Both the position numbers and the translations under genes were made by a program. Under the pieces are notes generated by a model. That model was not told where the DNA came from, did not search any database, and saw only the letters and a list, made by a program, of their open reading frames with translations. From assembly GCF_900143075.1 (NCBI RefSeq), contig NZ_FRCY01000008.1:185866-249865 (forward strand): a DNA stretch of 64,000 bases. The letters run 5' to 3'. Of the stretch, positions 47,091 to 56,673 are shown piece after piece. Source of the DNA: Cyclobacterium lianum (lineage in GTDB: Bacteria > Bacteroidota > Bacteroidia > Cytophagales > Cyclobacteriaceae). Every line of letters starts with the position of its first letter. Position 1 is the stretch's first letter.

Positions 47091-50000
47091 ATGAAAAATG
47101 AAGAAAATCTACTTGTAAAAATCCCTGGAATAAGAGGCCTACTGTGCTTTTTATTTTGCGGTATTGTGCTGACAGGTATGTTGGCAAGCCATGCCCGTGC
47201 CGAAAACCGGCCGGGCGCTGAAACTGCGTCAGCTACCATTGCAGAGGAGGCCCCGGTGTCTGGAACGGTAACAGATGAAAATGGAGAGCCTATTCCGGGA
47301 GTGACCATCACCGTACAAGGTGAATCAATGGGAACGGTTACAGATGCCAACGGAGAGTTTAGGCTTGATGTTCCCGAAGATGCCACCCTGGTTTTTTCCT
47401 TTATAGGTTTTGAAACCCAAACCATACCTGTAGGAACCCGAAGTACTATCAACGTAACCATGAAGGAGGACGTCGGTAGTCTGGAGGAAGTCGTAGTAAC
47501 TGCCTTTGGCCAGGAAAGGGACAAGAGGGCATTGGGATACGCAACCACAAACATCAAATCCGATGAATTGGTCAAAGTGGGTACACCAAACCTTGCCACT
47601 GCATTGTATGGCAAAGCACCCGGCGTGCGGATTCAGGCAGGAGCAGGAGGAGCCACCTCGCCAGTAAACATCACTATACGGGGGATCAACTCCATCACCG
47701 GAAGAAACCAGCCTCTGATCGTATTGGATGGTATTCCTATCCGAAACGAGGAAGTAAACAACAATAATTTCTGGGGAGACCAGCGCCTGAGAGGCAATGG
47801 TCTGCTGGATATTAACCCGGAAGACATCGCTGATATTTCCATACTCAAAGGCGCTTCGGCTGCGGCTTTGTACGGTTCTGAGGCGGTAAACGGCGTCGTA
47901 TTGATCACCACCAAGAAGGGATCTACCAAGGGATTCAAAGTCGATTTCAATGCCAACTATGCCATGGATAGAATCGCTTATCTTCCCCGTTACCAAAATG
48001 TAAGAGGTCCCGGAGCACCTTCTCACGTTTTTGATTTTGGGCAGAATGATGAAGGGTTCATTACCTATCCTGACGGATCTACAGGTTTACCGGCTACCAA
48101 CCTGAATTTTGGAGCCCCCTTTGATGGCCGGCAGGTAATGGCCTGGGACGATCAGATAAGACCTTATGTGGCTCAGGAAGATGCATATGCAGCGTTATTT
48201 AATGATCCCATCAGTTCGCAGGTAAACGTTGCGATCTCAAATTCTACGGATGTAGCCGATTTCCGGGTTTCCCTTACCCGTCAGGACAATGAGGCCTTGA
48301 GTTTGAACTCCAAAAACAGCAAAAACATCGCCAACCTTAATGCTACTTTCAGGATTTCAGATAAAGTGAAAACAGACGTTTTCATCAACTACATCAACCA
48401 ATATACGGCTAACCGTCCTTACTCAGTAGATCGTATGATCAACAACTTCGGAGGGATGATGACCCGTTTTGACAATGGCGCCTGGTACCTGGACAGATAC
48501 AAGACCAGCAGGGGATACCGCTATGTCACCGGAAACGGTCAGAGCCTGACTCCGGAGGAGAACATTACAAGAAACGGCTTTCAGGACGCCATTGGTGATT
48601 ATGTATGGAACGTAAATGAGCAAAGGGCATCGGAATTAAGTAACCGGGTAATTGGCAGTATTACCAATACCTTTAGTTTCACAGATGAACTGAGCTTGCG
48701 TACCAGAATTTCTACGGATTTTACCTACAGGGAAAACGAAACCGCGAGTTCTACTACCCGGCCTTTGGCTTTCGGTCCTTCCGGCGGCTTTAGCATGTCC
48801 AATGAGATTTTCAGTATTTTGTACGGGGATGTTTTCCTGTACTATGACAAGCAAATCAATGAAGATCTGACCTTAAGTGCAACAGCAGGCTATACGGCTG
48901 ACAAGGAAAGCAATTCCTCCATATCCAGAGGTACCAATGGTGGACTCAGTACAGAAAATCTGTTTGACGTGGTAGCATCGGTCAATCTGCCGAATAACGG
49001 GTCCTACAGGAGCTCAAGGATTATCGATGCGGCAATGGGAACCCTTAACCTGAATTACAAGGGATTTTTCTATGTAGAAGGAACTGTCAGGAGGGACCGC
49101 ACTTCTACGATGAATCCGGACAACAATACTTTTATTTATCCCTCGGCCAATTCCAGTTTTATACTATCAGATGCGGTCAATTTGCCTTCCTGGATCAGTT
49201 CGTCCAAGATCAGGGGATCCTGGGGTATAGTGGGTAATTATCCCGATGTGTACCGGGCCAATATTGCCTATAACCAGAATACCCTCGGCGTACAGCAGCC
49301 TGGAGGTGCACCCGTATTGTTTACGAATATTTCCAGCAGCTTTGGAAACGACGGTATTCGTCCTGAGCAGAAGCATGAATTCGAATTTGGAACGGACAGC
49401 CAGTTCTTCAACGGCAGGTTATCGTTTGAATTCTCCTATTACAATGCACAGATCAGGGATCAGATTTTGCCGCTTACCTTGCCGGCCACTTCCGGTGCCA
49501 CTTCCGTATTGGCCAACATCGGAACACTGCGTAACAAAGGGATTGAAATCGCCTTGAGTGGGACTTTGTACCGCAACAATGACTTCGACTGGCTGGCAGG
49601 AATCAACTTTGCCCGTAACATGAACGTGGTAGAAAAGCTGGCTAACAATGCAACTGAATTGCTACATGCCGATTACGATGGCAACGCTGCTCAGCTTCGG
49701 TCAGTGGTTGGTCGTCCTATGGGAGATTTCTTTGCCAGACCGGTCGAAACCAATGCCAACGGCGAAAAAATCGTCCAGCCCAACGGATTGTACAAAATCA
49801 ACCCCAATGAGTGGATCCGGGCTGGTAATGCCATGCCAAAAGCTGTAGGAGGTATTTTTAATAACCTGGCTTACAAAAACTTTACCTTACAGGTAATGGC
49901 AGATTTTCAGCTCGGAGGTCATGTGATGCCTACCGGTGTCAACTGGATGATCAGCAGGGGCCTGACTGAGGAAAGTTTGAACTACATGGACACGGAGAGC

Positions 50001-50477
50001 GGCGGATTGTCTTATTACGTAAATGCCGACGGACAAGGTGTGCAAACTTCCAGCGCTGAAGGCCCTAACGGCGAAACTGTATACCACGACGGCATGCTCA
50101 TGGATGGTGTGACTGCCGATGGAAATCCTAATACCAATGTGATTTCTCAAGCCTTGTATTACCAGCGAACTTACAACTGGGGAGGGCCGCAATATAGCCA
50201 GGCAAGGTACGAGTTGTACATCAAGGAGAATACCTACCTGAAGTTACGTGAATTGTCTCTGGGTTATCAGGTGCCGCCTTCCTTTGCAAAAAAACTTGGA
50301 GCAAATAGCATCAATGTTTCTGCTTTCGGAAGGAACCTGTTTTTCTTCTACCGAAATATCAAGGACCTGGATCCTGAAGTATTGACCGGCGGCTCCCGAT
50401 GGTCACAGACCCTGACCAATGCAGGTACCAATCCTGCCACCCGAACCGTAGGATTAATGCTTAGGGCAAGTTTCTAA
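47091..50477 (+). CDS. susC: SusC-like TonB-dependent outer-membrane transporter without STN domain
   Basis: The 1128-residue protein has a signal peptide (about 20-40) and goes directly to a carboxypeptidase-regulatory-like domain (about 60-135, VSGTVTDENGEPIPGVTITVQG). EEVVVTAFGQERDKRALGYA and the plug with TIRGINSITGRNQPLIVLDGIPI follow, then the barrel ending in aromatic MLRASF. There is no STN domain, so it should not signal through a FecR protein. It likely imports oligosaccharides released by the nearby sulfatases and hydrolase. It lies 30 bp before its susD partner at 50508. Confidence 0.95.
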   Translation: MKNEENLLVKIPGIRGLLCFLFCGIVLTGMLASHARAENRPGAETASATIAEEAPVSGTVTDENGEPIPGVTITVQGESMGTVTDANGEFRLDVPEDATLVFSFIGFETQTIPVGTRSTINVTMKEDVGSLEEVVVTAFGQERDKRALGYATTNIKSDELVKVGTPNLATALYGKAPGVRIQAGAGGATSPVNITIRGINSITGRNQPLIVLDGIPIRNEEVNNNNFWGDQRLRGNGLLDINPEDIADISILKGASAAALYGSEAVNGVVLITTKKGSTKGFKVDFNANYAMDRIAYLPRYQNVRGPGAPSHVFDFGQNDEGFITYPDGSTGLPATNLNFGAPFDGRQVMAWDDQIRPYVAQEDAYAALFNDPISSQVNVAISNSTDVADFRVSLTRQDNEALSLNSKNSKNIANLNATFRISDKVKTDVFINYINQYTANRPYSVDRMINNFGGMMTRFDNGAWYLDRYKTSRGYRYVTGNGQSLTPEENITRNGFQDAIGDYVWNVNEQRASELSNRVIGSITNTFSFTDELSLRTRISTDFTYRENETASSTTRPLAFGPSGGFSMSNEIFSILYGDVFLYYDKQINEDLTLSATAGYTADKESNSSISRGTNGGLSTENLFDVVASVNLPNNGSYRSSRIIDAAMGTLNLNYKGFFYVEGTVRRDRTSTMNPDNNTFIYPSANSSFILSDAVNLPSWISSSKIRGSWGIVGNYPDVYRANIAYNQNTLGVQQPGGAPVLFTNISSSFGNDGIRPEQKHEFEFGTDSQFFNGRLSFEFSYYNAQIRDQILPLTLPATSGATSVLANIGTLRNKGIEIALSGTLYRNNDFDWLAGINFARNMNVVEKLANNATELLHADYDGNAAQLRSVVGRPMGDFFARPVETNANGEKIVQPNGLYKINPNEWIRAGNAMPKAVGGIFNNLAYKNFTLQVMADFQLGGHVMPTGVNWMISRGLTEESLNYMDTESGGLSYYVNADGQGVQTSSAEGPNGETVYHDGMLMDGVTADGNPNTNVISQALYYQRTYNWGGPQYSQARYELYIKENTYLKLRELSLGYQVPPSFAKKLGANSINVSAFGRNLFFFYRNIKDLDPEVLTGGSRWSQTLTNAGTNPATRTVGLMLRASF

Positions 50478-50507
50478 GCGGTGTTTCAACATATTAAATT
50501 AAACATC

Positions 50508-52088
50508 ATGAAAAATAGATTAGTATTACTGACTCTGGCAATCCTTACCAGCCTTGCAGGCTGTCAGTATTCCGAATTTGAGGAAAATTATACCGATCCT
50601 TCCAAGGTATCGGAAACCTCCGTAGAAAAGCAATTTACCGGATTTATGATCGCTAACCGGGAATATGTGCTTCCCAGTTACTGGAATTATTTCGTGGTAT
50701 TGAGAATTACCCTAAACCGCTATACACAAGCTATCGGATGGGTCAATGAGGAGAACCAGTACGTGCCCGGATCCGCAGCCATCAACGACCGCTGGAACAA
50801 TTATTATCAATTTCTCGCCCAATATCGGGAATTGGAAAAAGTATATGCGGATCTGAGTCCACAGAACAAGCAGGATTACCGCGTATTCATGATCACCGCA
50901 GCTACCTATTTGTATGACCATACCCAGAAGGTAATCGACCTTCATGGCGCCATACCCTTTTCGGAGGCAGGTATGCTCAGCACCAATGGTGGAGATTATA
51001 CGGAATCTTATCCGTCCTATGACGAACCGGAAGCCATATACACCAAAATGCTGGACGATCTGGCTGGCTTTGCGGATGAGTTGAGAACCATGGAGATCAA
51101 TCCTGGTGTGCTGACCGGGTTTGAATCTCAGGATCTGGTCAACCGAGGTGATATTGACATGTGGTTGAAATATATCAACTCTCTCAGGATGAGAATGCTT
51201 ACCCGCGTGAGTGAAACCCCTGCCTTTGCTGATCGCGCTGCTTCTGAAATCAATACGATTCTTTCCAATCCGGCAAATTATCCTATCGTAACGACGAATG
51301 ATGAAAACATCACCTTTCGCATACACGAACTGGGTACACTGATTGCAGCAAATAGCTTTCAATCTGGTTTGGAAGACTGGGACGGAAATGTGGCTGGTAA
51401 AGCTTTGCTGGAACACATGATGAATAACGAAGACCCCAGACTTACCTATGTATTCGAGCCAGGAGAAGAGGCTGGTGGTGAATTTATCCCCTTAGATCCG
51501 CTACTTAGCGCTACAGAGCAGACCGAATTGATCGGATCCAATACCATGGCCATTTACAACAGAACCACCCTGAGCAGGAACCAGTATTTCCCGGGAATGC
51601 TGATCAATGCCAGTCAGGTTCATTTTATGGCTGCCGAACACTACCTGAAAGCAGGCCAGGATGCGCAGGCCAGGGAACACTATGAAACAGGTATCAGAGA
51701 GTCCATTCACTATTACGAAATGTTGCGCAATATGAGCAATAACCTGATTTCGCCCGAACCAATACCTGTAACCGAATCTGCGATCGACACTTATCTGGCC
51801 GATGCCGATATCAGTTGGGCAGCGGCTACCGGTGAAATGGATAAAATGCGACTGATCGCCGAACAGAAATGGCTGCATTTCAATGTAGTGCAACCCAACG
51901 AAAACTGGGCTGAGTTGAGAAGGGTAGAGATGCCAGATCTGGTGTTCTGGGAAGACCAGTCTAACCAGCAAAGTCTTCCTCCCAACAGGTGGATCTACCC
52001 CGGATCTGAGCAAACTTACAACACGGAGAATTACCAACAGGTACAGCCTAATGACAATCTGAACAGAACATTGTTCTGGGATAATTAG
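50508..52088 (+). CDS. susD: SusD-like (SusD-like_2 type) lipoprotein
   Basis: The ATG at 50508 gives 526 residues with a lipoprotein signal (ILTSLAGC, C19). The segment NYTDPSKVSETSVEKQFTGFM and the later YDHTQKVIDLHGAIPFSEAG, NRGDIDMWLKYINSLRMRMLTRVSE and AEQKWLHFNVVQPNENWAELRR are typical of the SusD-like_2 family (PF12771) rather than of classical SusD. It caps the upstream SusC barrel at the surface. A strong terminator follows 24 bp after the stop, so susC-susD form a two-gene unit separate from the sulfatase gene. Confidence 0.93.
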   Translation: MKNRLVLLTLAILTSLAGCQYSEFEENYTDPSKVSETSVEKQFTGFMIANREYVLPSYWNYFVVLRITLNRYTQAIGWVNEENQYVPGSAAINDRWNNYYQFLAQYRELEKVYADLSPQNKQDYRVFMITAATYLYDHTQKVIDLHGAIPFSEAGMLSTNGGDYTESYPSYDEPEAIYTKMLDDLAGFADELRTMEINPGVLTGFESQDLVNRGDIDMWLKYINSLRMRMLTRVSETPAFADRAASEINTILSNPANYPIVTTNDENITFRIHELGTLIAANSFQSGLEDWDGNVAGKALLEHMMNNEDPRLTYVFEPGEEAGGEFIPLDPLLSATEQTELIGSNTMAIYNRTTLSRNQYFPGMLINASQVHFMAAEHYLKAGQDAQAREHYETGIRESIHYYEMLRNMSNNLISPEPIPVTESAIDTYLADADISWAAATGEMDKMRLIAEQKWLHFNVVQPNENWAELRRVEMPDLVFWEDQSNQQSLPPNRWIYPGSEQTYNTENYQQVQPNDNLNRTLFWDN

Positions 52089-52112
52089 GAAAAGATTTAG
52101 GCTATAACATAG

Positions 52113-52141
52113 AGGGGTGCCCAATGGGTACCCCTTTTTTT
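52113..52141 (+). terminator. Rho-independent terminator after the second susCD pair
   Basis: A 10-bp stem (AGGGGTGCCC at 52113-52122, GGGTACCCCT at 52126-52135, one G-U pair) with loop AAT is followed by a run of seven T (52135-52141). It is the clearest terminator in the second locus. Confidence 0.9.
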
Positions 52142-52266
52142 ATGACCTTTATGCTGGAAGCGATAAATTCAGCTCAAGGGAAAAGACAAATTTGTTCGCA
52201 ACGGAATTCGCGAAAATTTTATATCTTGTTTTTTTAATTCTTAACTAGTTTACTAAAAACCCATCT

Positions 52267-53826
52267 ATGATCCGTTTTCGTTCCGAATTCGTCCTGCTTG
52301 TAGCCTGCGTTTTGCTGACCACTTACAGTTGCCAGCAATCAGCGAAAGAAGATGAAGCTTCTTCCACTCAAAAACCAAATATCGTTATCATTTATATGGA
52401 TGATCTGGGCTACGGTGACATGAGTGCTTATGGTGCTGGCACCCTTGAGACGCCCAATATGGATTTTCTGGCCAATGGAGGAATGAAATTCACCAAAGGA
52501 TATGCGTCTTCGGCGACCTGCTCTCCAAGCCGGTATGCACTTATGACCGGTACTTACCCCTGGCGAAACAAAGATGCCAAAATTCTGCCCGGAACCGCGC
52601 CCTTGCTCATCGGTCTAAATGAGCTGACCATTCCGAAAATGCTGAAAAAACAGGGTTATGCTACCGCAGTGGTAGGTAAATGGCACATGGGACTGGGAGA
52701 GGGACAAGTCGACTGGAATGAGCGGGTAAGTCCCGGCCCAAATGAAGTTGGTTTTGATTATTCCTACATCATGGCTGCCACCCAGGACAGAGTCCCAACC
52801 GTTTATCTGGAAAATGGCCTGGTACAAGGCTTGGAACCAGATGATCCCATATCCATTAGCTACCAGGAAAATTTTGAAGGAGAGCCTACCGGAAAGGACA
52901 ATCCCGAAATGCTGACCATGAAATGGCATCATGGGCACAACAATAGCATTGTCAATGGGATACCACGCATAGGGTTTATGAAAGGCGGTGAGAAGGCCAA
53001 ATGGGTAGACGAAGAAATGGCCGATCATTTTCTGGAAAAGGCAAAAGCATTCGTCCAGGAGGAAAGGGATGAACCGTTTTTTCTATTTTATGCCATGCAA
53101 CAACCCCACGTTCCCCGCACCCCTCATCCCCGTTTTGCAGGTAAGTCCGGTATGGGGCCCAGAGGCGATGTGATACTTGAGGCAGATTGGTGCATCGGGC
53201 AGTTTATGCAAACGCTCGAGGATGCAGGCCTCCTGGAAAATACCCTGGTCATTTTCAGCAGTGACAACGGCCCGGTTCTCAATGACGGTTATTATGATGA
53301 TGCCGTAGAAAAACTGGGGGATCATACCCCGTCCGGCCCCCTTCGCGGAGGGAAATACAGCCTTTTCGAAGCCGGTACCAGAGTGCCCTTTGTCACTTAC
53401 TGGAAAGGTACCATTCAGCCGGGGCAATCTGATGCCATGCTCAGCCAGATAGATATCCTCAATTCCCTGGCCTCATTGACAGGAAGTGACGAGAGAAGTG
53501 CAGACGGTCAGGACTTTTCGAAAACCTTTCTGGGGAAATCTGATGAAGGCAGGGAATCATTGGTATTGGAAGCCACTACCCGTACTGCTTTCCGAAAGGG
53601 AGATTGGGTATTGATACCGCCTTATAAAGGTCCGGCGGTAAATGCAAATGTTGATATAGAATTGGGTAATGATCCGGATTTTCAATTGTACGATTTGAGT
53701 AAGGATTTGGCTCAGCAGCAAAATCTGGCTGAGGAAAATCCGGATAAGCTTAAATCCATGTTGGCAGATTTCGTGGCTATCCGGGGAGAGGAATTCGTCG
53801 ATACCGAGGCGCTGGAGTTGAAATAA
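52267..53826 (+). CDS. Sulfatase lipoprotein
   Basis: The 519-residue protein has a lipoprotein signal (LLTTYSC, C22). Its S1 sulfatase core has IIYMDDLGYGDMSAYG (D45-D46), the formylglycine motif C85-S-P-S-R89, GKWHMGLGE, FSSDNGPVLNDGYYDDA, and GGKYSLFEAGTRVPFVTYW. The long insert with VPTVYLENG and EMLTMKWHHGHNNSIVNGIPRIGFM resembles the group of arylsulfatases often found with plant or algal glycan loci. It is separated from susD by a terminator, so it has its own promoter. The DUF1593 gene follows after 70 bp. Specificity uncertain. Confidence 0.92.
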   Translation: MIRFRSEFVLLVACVLLTTYSCQQSAKEDEASSTQKPNIVIIYMDDLGYGDMSAYGAGTLETPNMDFLANGGMKFTKGYASSATCSPSRYALMTGTYPWRNKDAKILPGTAPLLIGLNELTIPKMLKKQGYATAVVGKWHMGLGEGQVDWNERVSPGPNEVGFDYSYIMAATQDRVPTVYLENGLVQGLEPDDPISISYQENFEGEPTGKDNPEMLTMKWHHGHNNSIVNGIPRIGFMKGGEKAKWVDEEMADHFLEKAKAFVQEERDEPFFLFYAMQQPHVPRTPHPRFAGKSGMGPRGDVILEADWCIGQFMQTLEDAGLLENTLVIFSSDNGPVLNDGYYDDAVEKLGDHTPSGPLRGGKYSLFEAGTRVPFVTYWKGTIQPGQSDAMLSQIDILNSLASLTGSDERSADGQDFSKTFLGKSDEGRESLVLEATTRTAFRKGDWVLIPPYKGPAVNANVDIELGNDPDFQLYDLSKDLAQQQNLAEENPDKLKSMLADFVAIRGEEFVDTEALELK

Positions 53827-53896
53827 ATCCTCTTAAACAAAGCCGATTCTCTTTTTGAGTTTATGAAATTCGATACGGCGCGTAAATAGCAGGTAG

Positions 53897-55240
53897 ATGA
53901 AAACTTTTGTATTTCTCTTTTGTAGCCTGGTGTTCAGTTGGAAGCTTTTCGGTTTTACCACCGAAAAGCCACAGGTGATTTTACTGACCGATATCGGAGG
54001 CGACACGGACGACGAACAGAGCCTGGTGCGTTTCCTTTACTATGCCGATCACTTTGACATCCGGGCATTGTGTGCCACCAGCCGGCTGGGTCATGGGCAG
54101 GATATCATGCCGGATCTTATCGCCGGGCATTTGGAGGCATATCGCGCAATATATCCGAACTTGCTCATTCATTCACAGGGATTTCCCCATCCGGATACCC
54201 TTTTTTCGCTGATCAGAAAGGGACAGGGCAACTCGAAGGATATCGGTGAGGGGTATGATACCGAGGCATCGGACGCGATAATTCAGATAGTAGATGCGGC
54301 AGAATCACTGGTACACATCCCGGTATGGGGTGGTTTGCGAGAGTTGGCTCAGGCCCTGTGGAGGATCAGCGAAAGCCGGTCCGGGGAGGAAGTGGGCGCA
54401 TTTTGCCGGAAGATACAGGTTCATGCCATCGGAGACCAGGACGGGCATAGGGAATACCTGCTCAGGGAATTCCCGGAATTGAATTTTATCGCCAATGGTT
54501 TCGCCTGGCAGGGGTTTACCGGGGTAAGGGAATTGTCTTCCTTCAGGGGTATGTACATGACCGGTCAGCAGCACATGCAAAATGGAGACTGGATCAGAAC
54601 CAATATACACGGCAACGGGCCTTTGAGTGATCGATATCAACTTCATGGGCACGGTACCAATGGCATGAAGGAAGGAGATTCTCCTTCATTCCTGGGTTTG
54701 ATCCGGAATGGATTAAATGTTCCCGAGCGACCCGACTGGGGGGGCTGGGGCGGCCGGTACCGTTTGCTGAAGGGCAGCCTCTGGATAGACGCTCCTGATT
54801 ATCTCGACGGCACACTCAATGAGCGGCATTCGGTAGCCCGCTGGAGGATCGCCTTCCAGTCGGACTTTATGGCACGGGTAAAGTGGGCTCACCTTCCCTA
54901 CGGAGAGGCAAACCACAATCCCATTCCGGTCGTAAACGGTCACCAGGGCCCGGATCCCTTGTACATTTCGGCTAAACCGGGAGACCTCATACGTTTAGAT
55001 GCGGGCGGGAGCACCGATCCTGATGGACAACAGCTCGATTTTAAATGGTGGATATATGAGGAAATCTTCCGGCCGGACAAATCCTTATCGTTAAATCCGG
55101 AATTGCATGGTGCAGTAGTGTCGTTTGAAATGCCGGTAGTGACAGCGGGGCATTCCATACACCTGATCCTGGAACTGAGAGACCGGGGCTTACCGGCCCT
55201 GACCAGTTATAAACGCATCATATTAAACCCAAATCCATGA
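53897..55240 (+). CDS. Secreted DUF1593 (nucleoside hydrolase-like) protein with C-terminal Ig-like domain
   Basis: The 447-residue protein has a signal peptide (about 1-20). The N-terminal domain begins VILLTDIGGDTDDEQSLVRFLYY; D32, D36, D38 and D39 mimic the calcium-binding aspartates of inosine-uridine nucleoside hydrolases. This is the DUF1593/PF07632 type. Its C-terminal part from about 350 (PLYISAKPGDLIRLDAGGSTDPDGQQLDFKWW) is a PKD/Ig-like sandwich as in Sde0182-type proteins. Such proteins occur in polysaccharide loci and may be glycosidases on unusual ribosyl-like bonds, but no activity can be fixed. Its stop overlaps the next start (ATGA). Confidence 0.88.
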   Translation: MKTFVFLFCSLVFSWKLFGFTTEKPQVILLTDIGGDTDDEQSLVRFLYYADHFDIRALCATSRLGHGQDIMPDLIAGHLEAYRAIYPNLLIHSQGFPHPDTLFSLIRKGQGNSKDIGEGYDTEASDAIIQIVDAAESLVHIPVWGGLRELAQALWRISESRSGEEVGAFCRKIQVHAIGDQDGHREYLLREFPELNFIANGFAWQGFTGVRELSSFRGMYMTGQQHMQNGDWIRTNIHGNGPLSDRYQLHGHGTNGMKEGDSPSFLGLIRNGLNVPERPDWGGWGGRYRLLKGSLWIDAPDYLDGTLNERHSVARWRIAFQSDFMARVKWAHLPYGEANHNPIPVVNGHQGPDPLYISAKPGDLIRLDAGGSTDPDGQQLDFKWWIYEEIFRPDKSLSLNPELHGAVVSFEMPVVTAGHSIHLILELRDRGLPALTSYKRIILNPNP

Positions 55241-56643
55241 AACCATCTCTTTATTGCGGATGCCTTTTATTGCTTCTATGGACTGCGGCCTGCCGGCAGG
55301 AGGGCAGTGAAGTGCATGACCCAAAATCAGATGGCAGCATCCGGCCCTGGTCAGAGAATCCTGCATATTGGGAGTACAAGGGAAAGCCCGTACTGCTTTT
55401 GGGAGCCACCGACAACGACAACCTGTTTCAGCAGCATAACCTGAAATCGCATCTGGACAGCCTTCAGGCAATAGGTGGGAACTATATCCGGAACACCATG
55501 AGTGACCGGGATCCGGGAAACCTGCGGGCATTCGCTGCAGATGCCAATGGAAAATATGACCTGAACAGTTGGAATGAGGCCTATTGGAGCCAGTTTGATA
55601 GCCTGCTGCGCTGGACTGCCCAAAGGGACATCATCGTACAAATTGAGATATGGGACCGGTTTGATCATTCCAGGCAGGAGTGGTTGTCAGATCCCTATCA
55701 TCCTGCCAATAACATCAATTATGGCTATGAGGAATCCCGGCTGGACAGCCTGTTCCCCAAGCATCCGGGAGCGAATGAACAACCTTTTTTTTATACCGTA
55801 CCAGCATTGGATGATAATCCGGTAATGTTGAAATATCAGCAATCCTTTGTCCGCAAAGTATTGCAACATAGCCTTCCCTACGGCCATGTATTGTATTGCA
55901 TCGACAATGAAACCAAGGGTGAAGATGAATGGGCCATTTACTGGGCCGAATTTATCAAAGAGGAGGCAGGGGATAAAGCTACTATGCTTACCCAGATGTG
56001 GGATGACTGGGACATCAAATCAGACATGCACAAGCGGACACTGGATCATCCCGAACGCTATGAATATATAGACATGTCACAAAACAGCCACAATACCGGA
56101 CAGCTCAACTGGGACAATGCCCGCTACATTTTTAATTATATTCAACCCAATCCCCGACCAGTAAATAGCACCAAAATATATGGAAATACCACCAGCTCCT
56201 GGACCGGCAGGGGTATCGATGATAAACATGCAGTGGAAACTTTTTTCCGAAATATAACAGGTGGTTTTGCCGCCAGCAGGTTTCACAGGCCACCCTCCGG
56301 TTTGGGGCTGAGCACTCCTGCTATCAATGCCATTAAAACCCTTAGGAAAGTAGAGGAAAAGATGAAGTTATGGGAATTGGTTCCTCGTATGGATTTACTT
56401 TTGGAGCGAGATGAAAATGAAGGCTACTGTGCAGCCAAAACCGGTGAAAAATATCTGGTATATTTTCCCAAATCGGGAGATTTGCTGCTGGATCTGGGAG
56501 CAATGAATTCCGGGGCTACCCTTCATTGGCTTTCCGTCAGTGATGGGGATTGGCTGTCTTCGACAGAAATCTCAGGAGGCGATAAGTTCAGATTGGTAAG
56601 TCCGGTAAGCACAGGCAGCATAGCGTTGCTGCTAAAAAAGTAG
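55237..56643 (+). CDS. Putative glycoside hydrolase lipoprotein (clan GH-A-like)
   Basis: The 468-residue protein has a lipobox (LWTAAC, C19). A start like WEYKGKPVLLLGATDND, the strand LQAIGGNYIRNTMSD and LRWTAQRDIIVQIEIWDRFDH suggest a (beta/alpha)8 barrel. HVLYCIDNETKGEDEW places N224-E225 where GH-A enzymes carry their acid/base NE pair. A C-terminal small beta domain follows from about 395 (EGYCAAKTGEKYLVYFPKSG). It resembles the DUF4038-like putative hydrolases. It is translationally coupled to the DUF1593 gene, so the two probably act on the same glycan. The family is not certain and no activity is shown. Confidence 0.7.
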   Translation: MKPSLYCGCLLLLLWTAACRQEGSEVHDPKSDGSIRPWSENPAYWEYKGKPVLLLGATDNDNLFQQHNLKSHLDSLQAIGGNYIRNTMSDRDPGNLRAFAADANGKYDLNSWNEAYWSQFDSLLRWTAQRDIIVQIEIWDRFDHSRQEWLSDPYHPANNINYGYEESRLDSLFPKHPGANEQPFFYTVPALDDNPVMLKYQQSFVRKVLQHSLPYGHVLYCIDNETKGEDEWAIYWAEFIKEEAGDKATMLTQMWDDWDIKSDMHKRTLDHPERYEYIDMSQNSHNTGQLNWDNARYIFNYIQPNPRPVNSTKIYGNTTSSWTGRGIDDKHAVETFFRNITGGFAASRFHRPPSGLGLSTPAINAIKTLRKVEEKMKLWELVPRMDLLLERDENEGYCAAKTGEKYLVYFPKSGDLLLDLGAMNSGATLHWLSVSDGDWLSSTEISGGDKFRLVSPVSTGSIALLLKK

Positions 56644-56673
56644 ATCGTTATTCCATCAAATCATACCTCTAAA

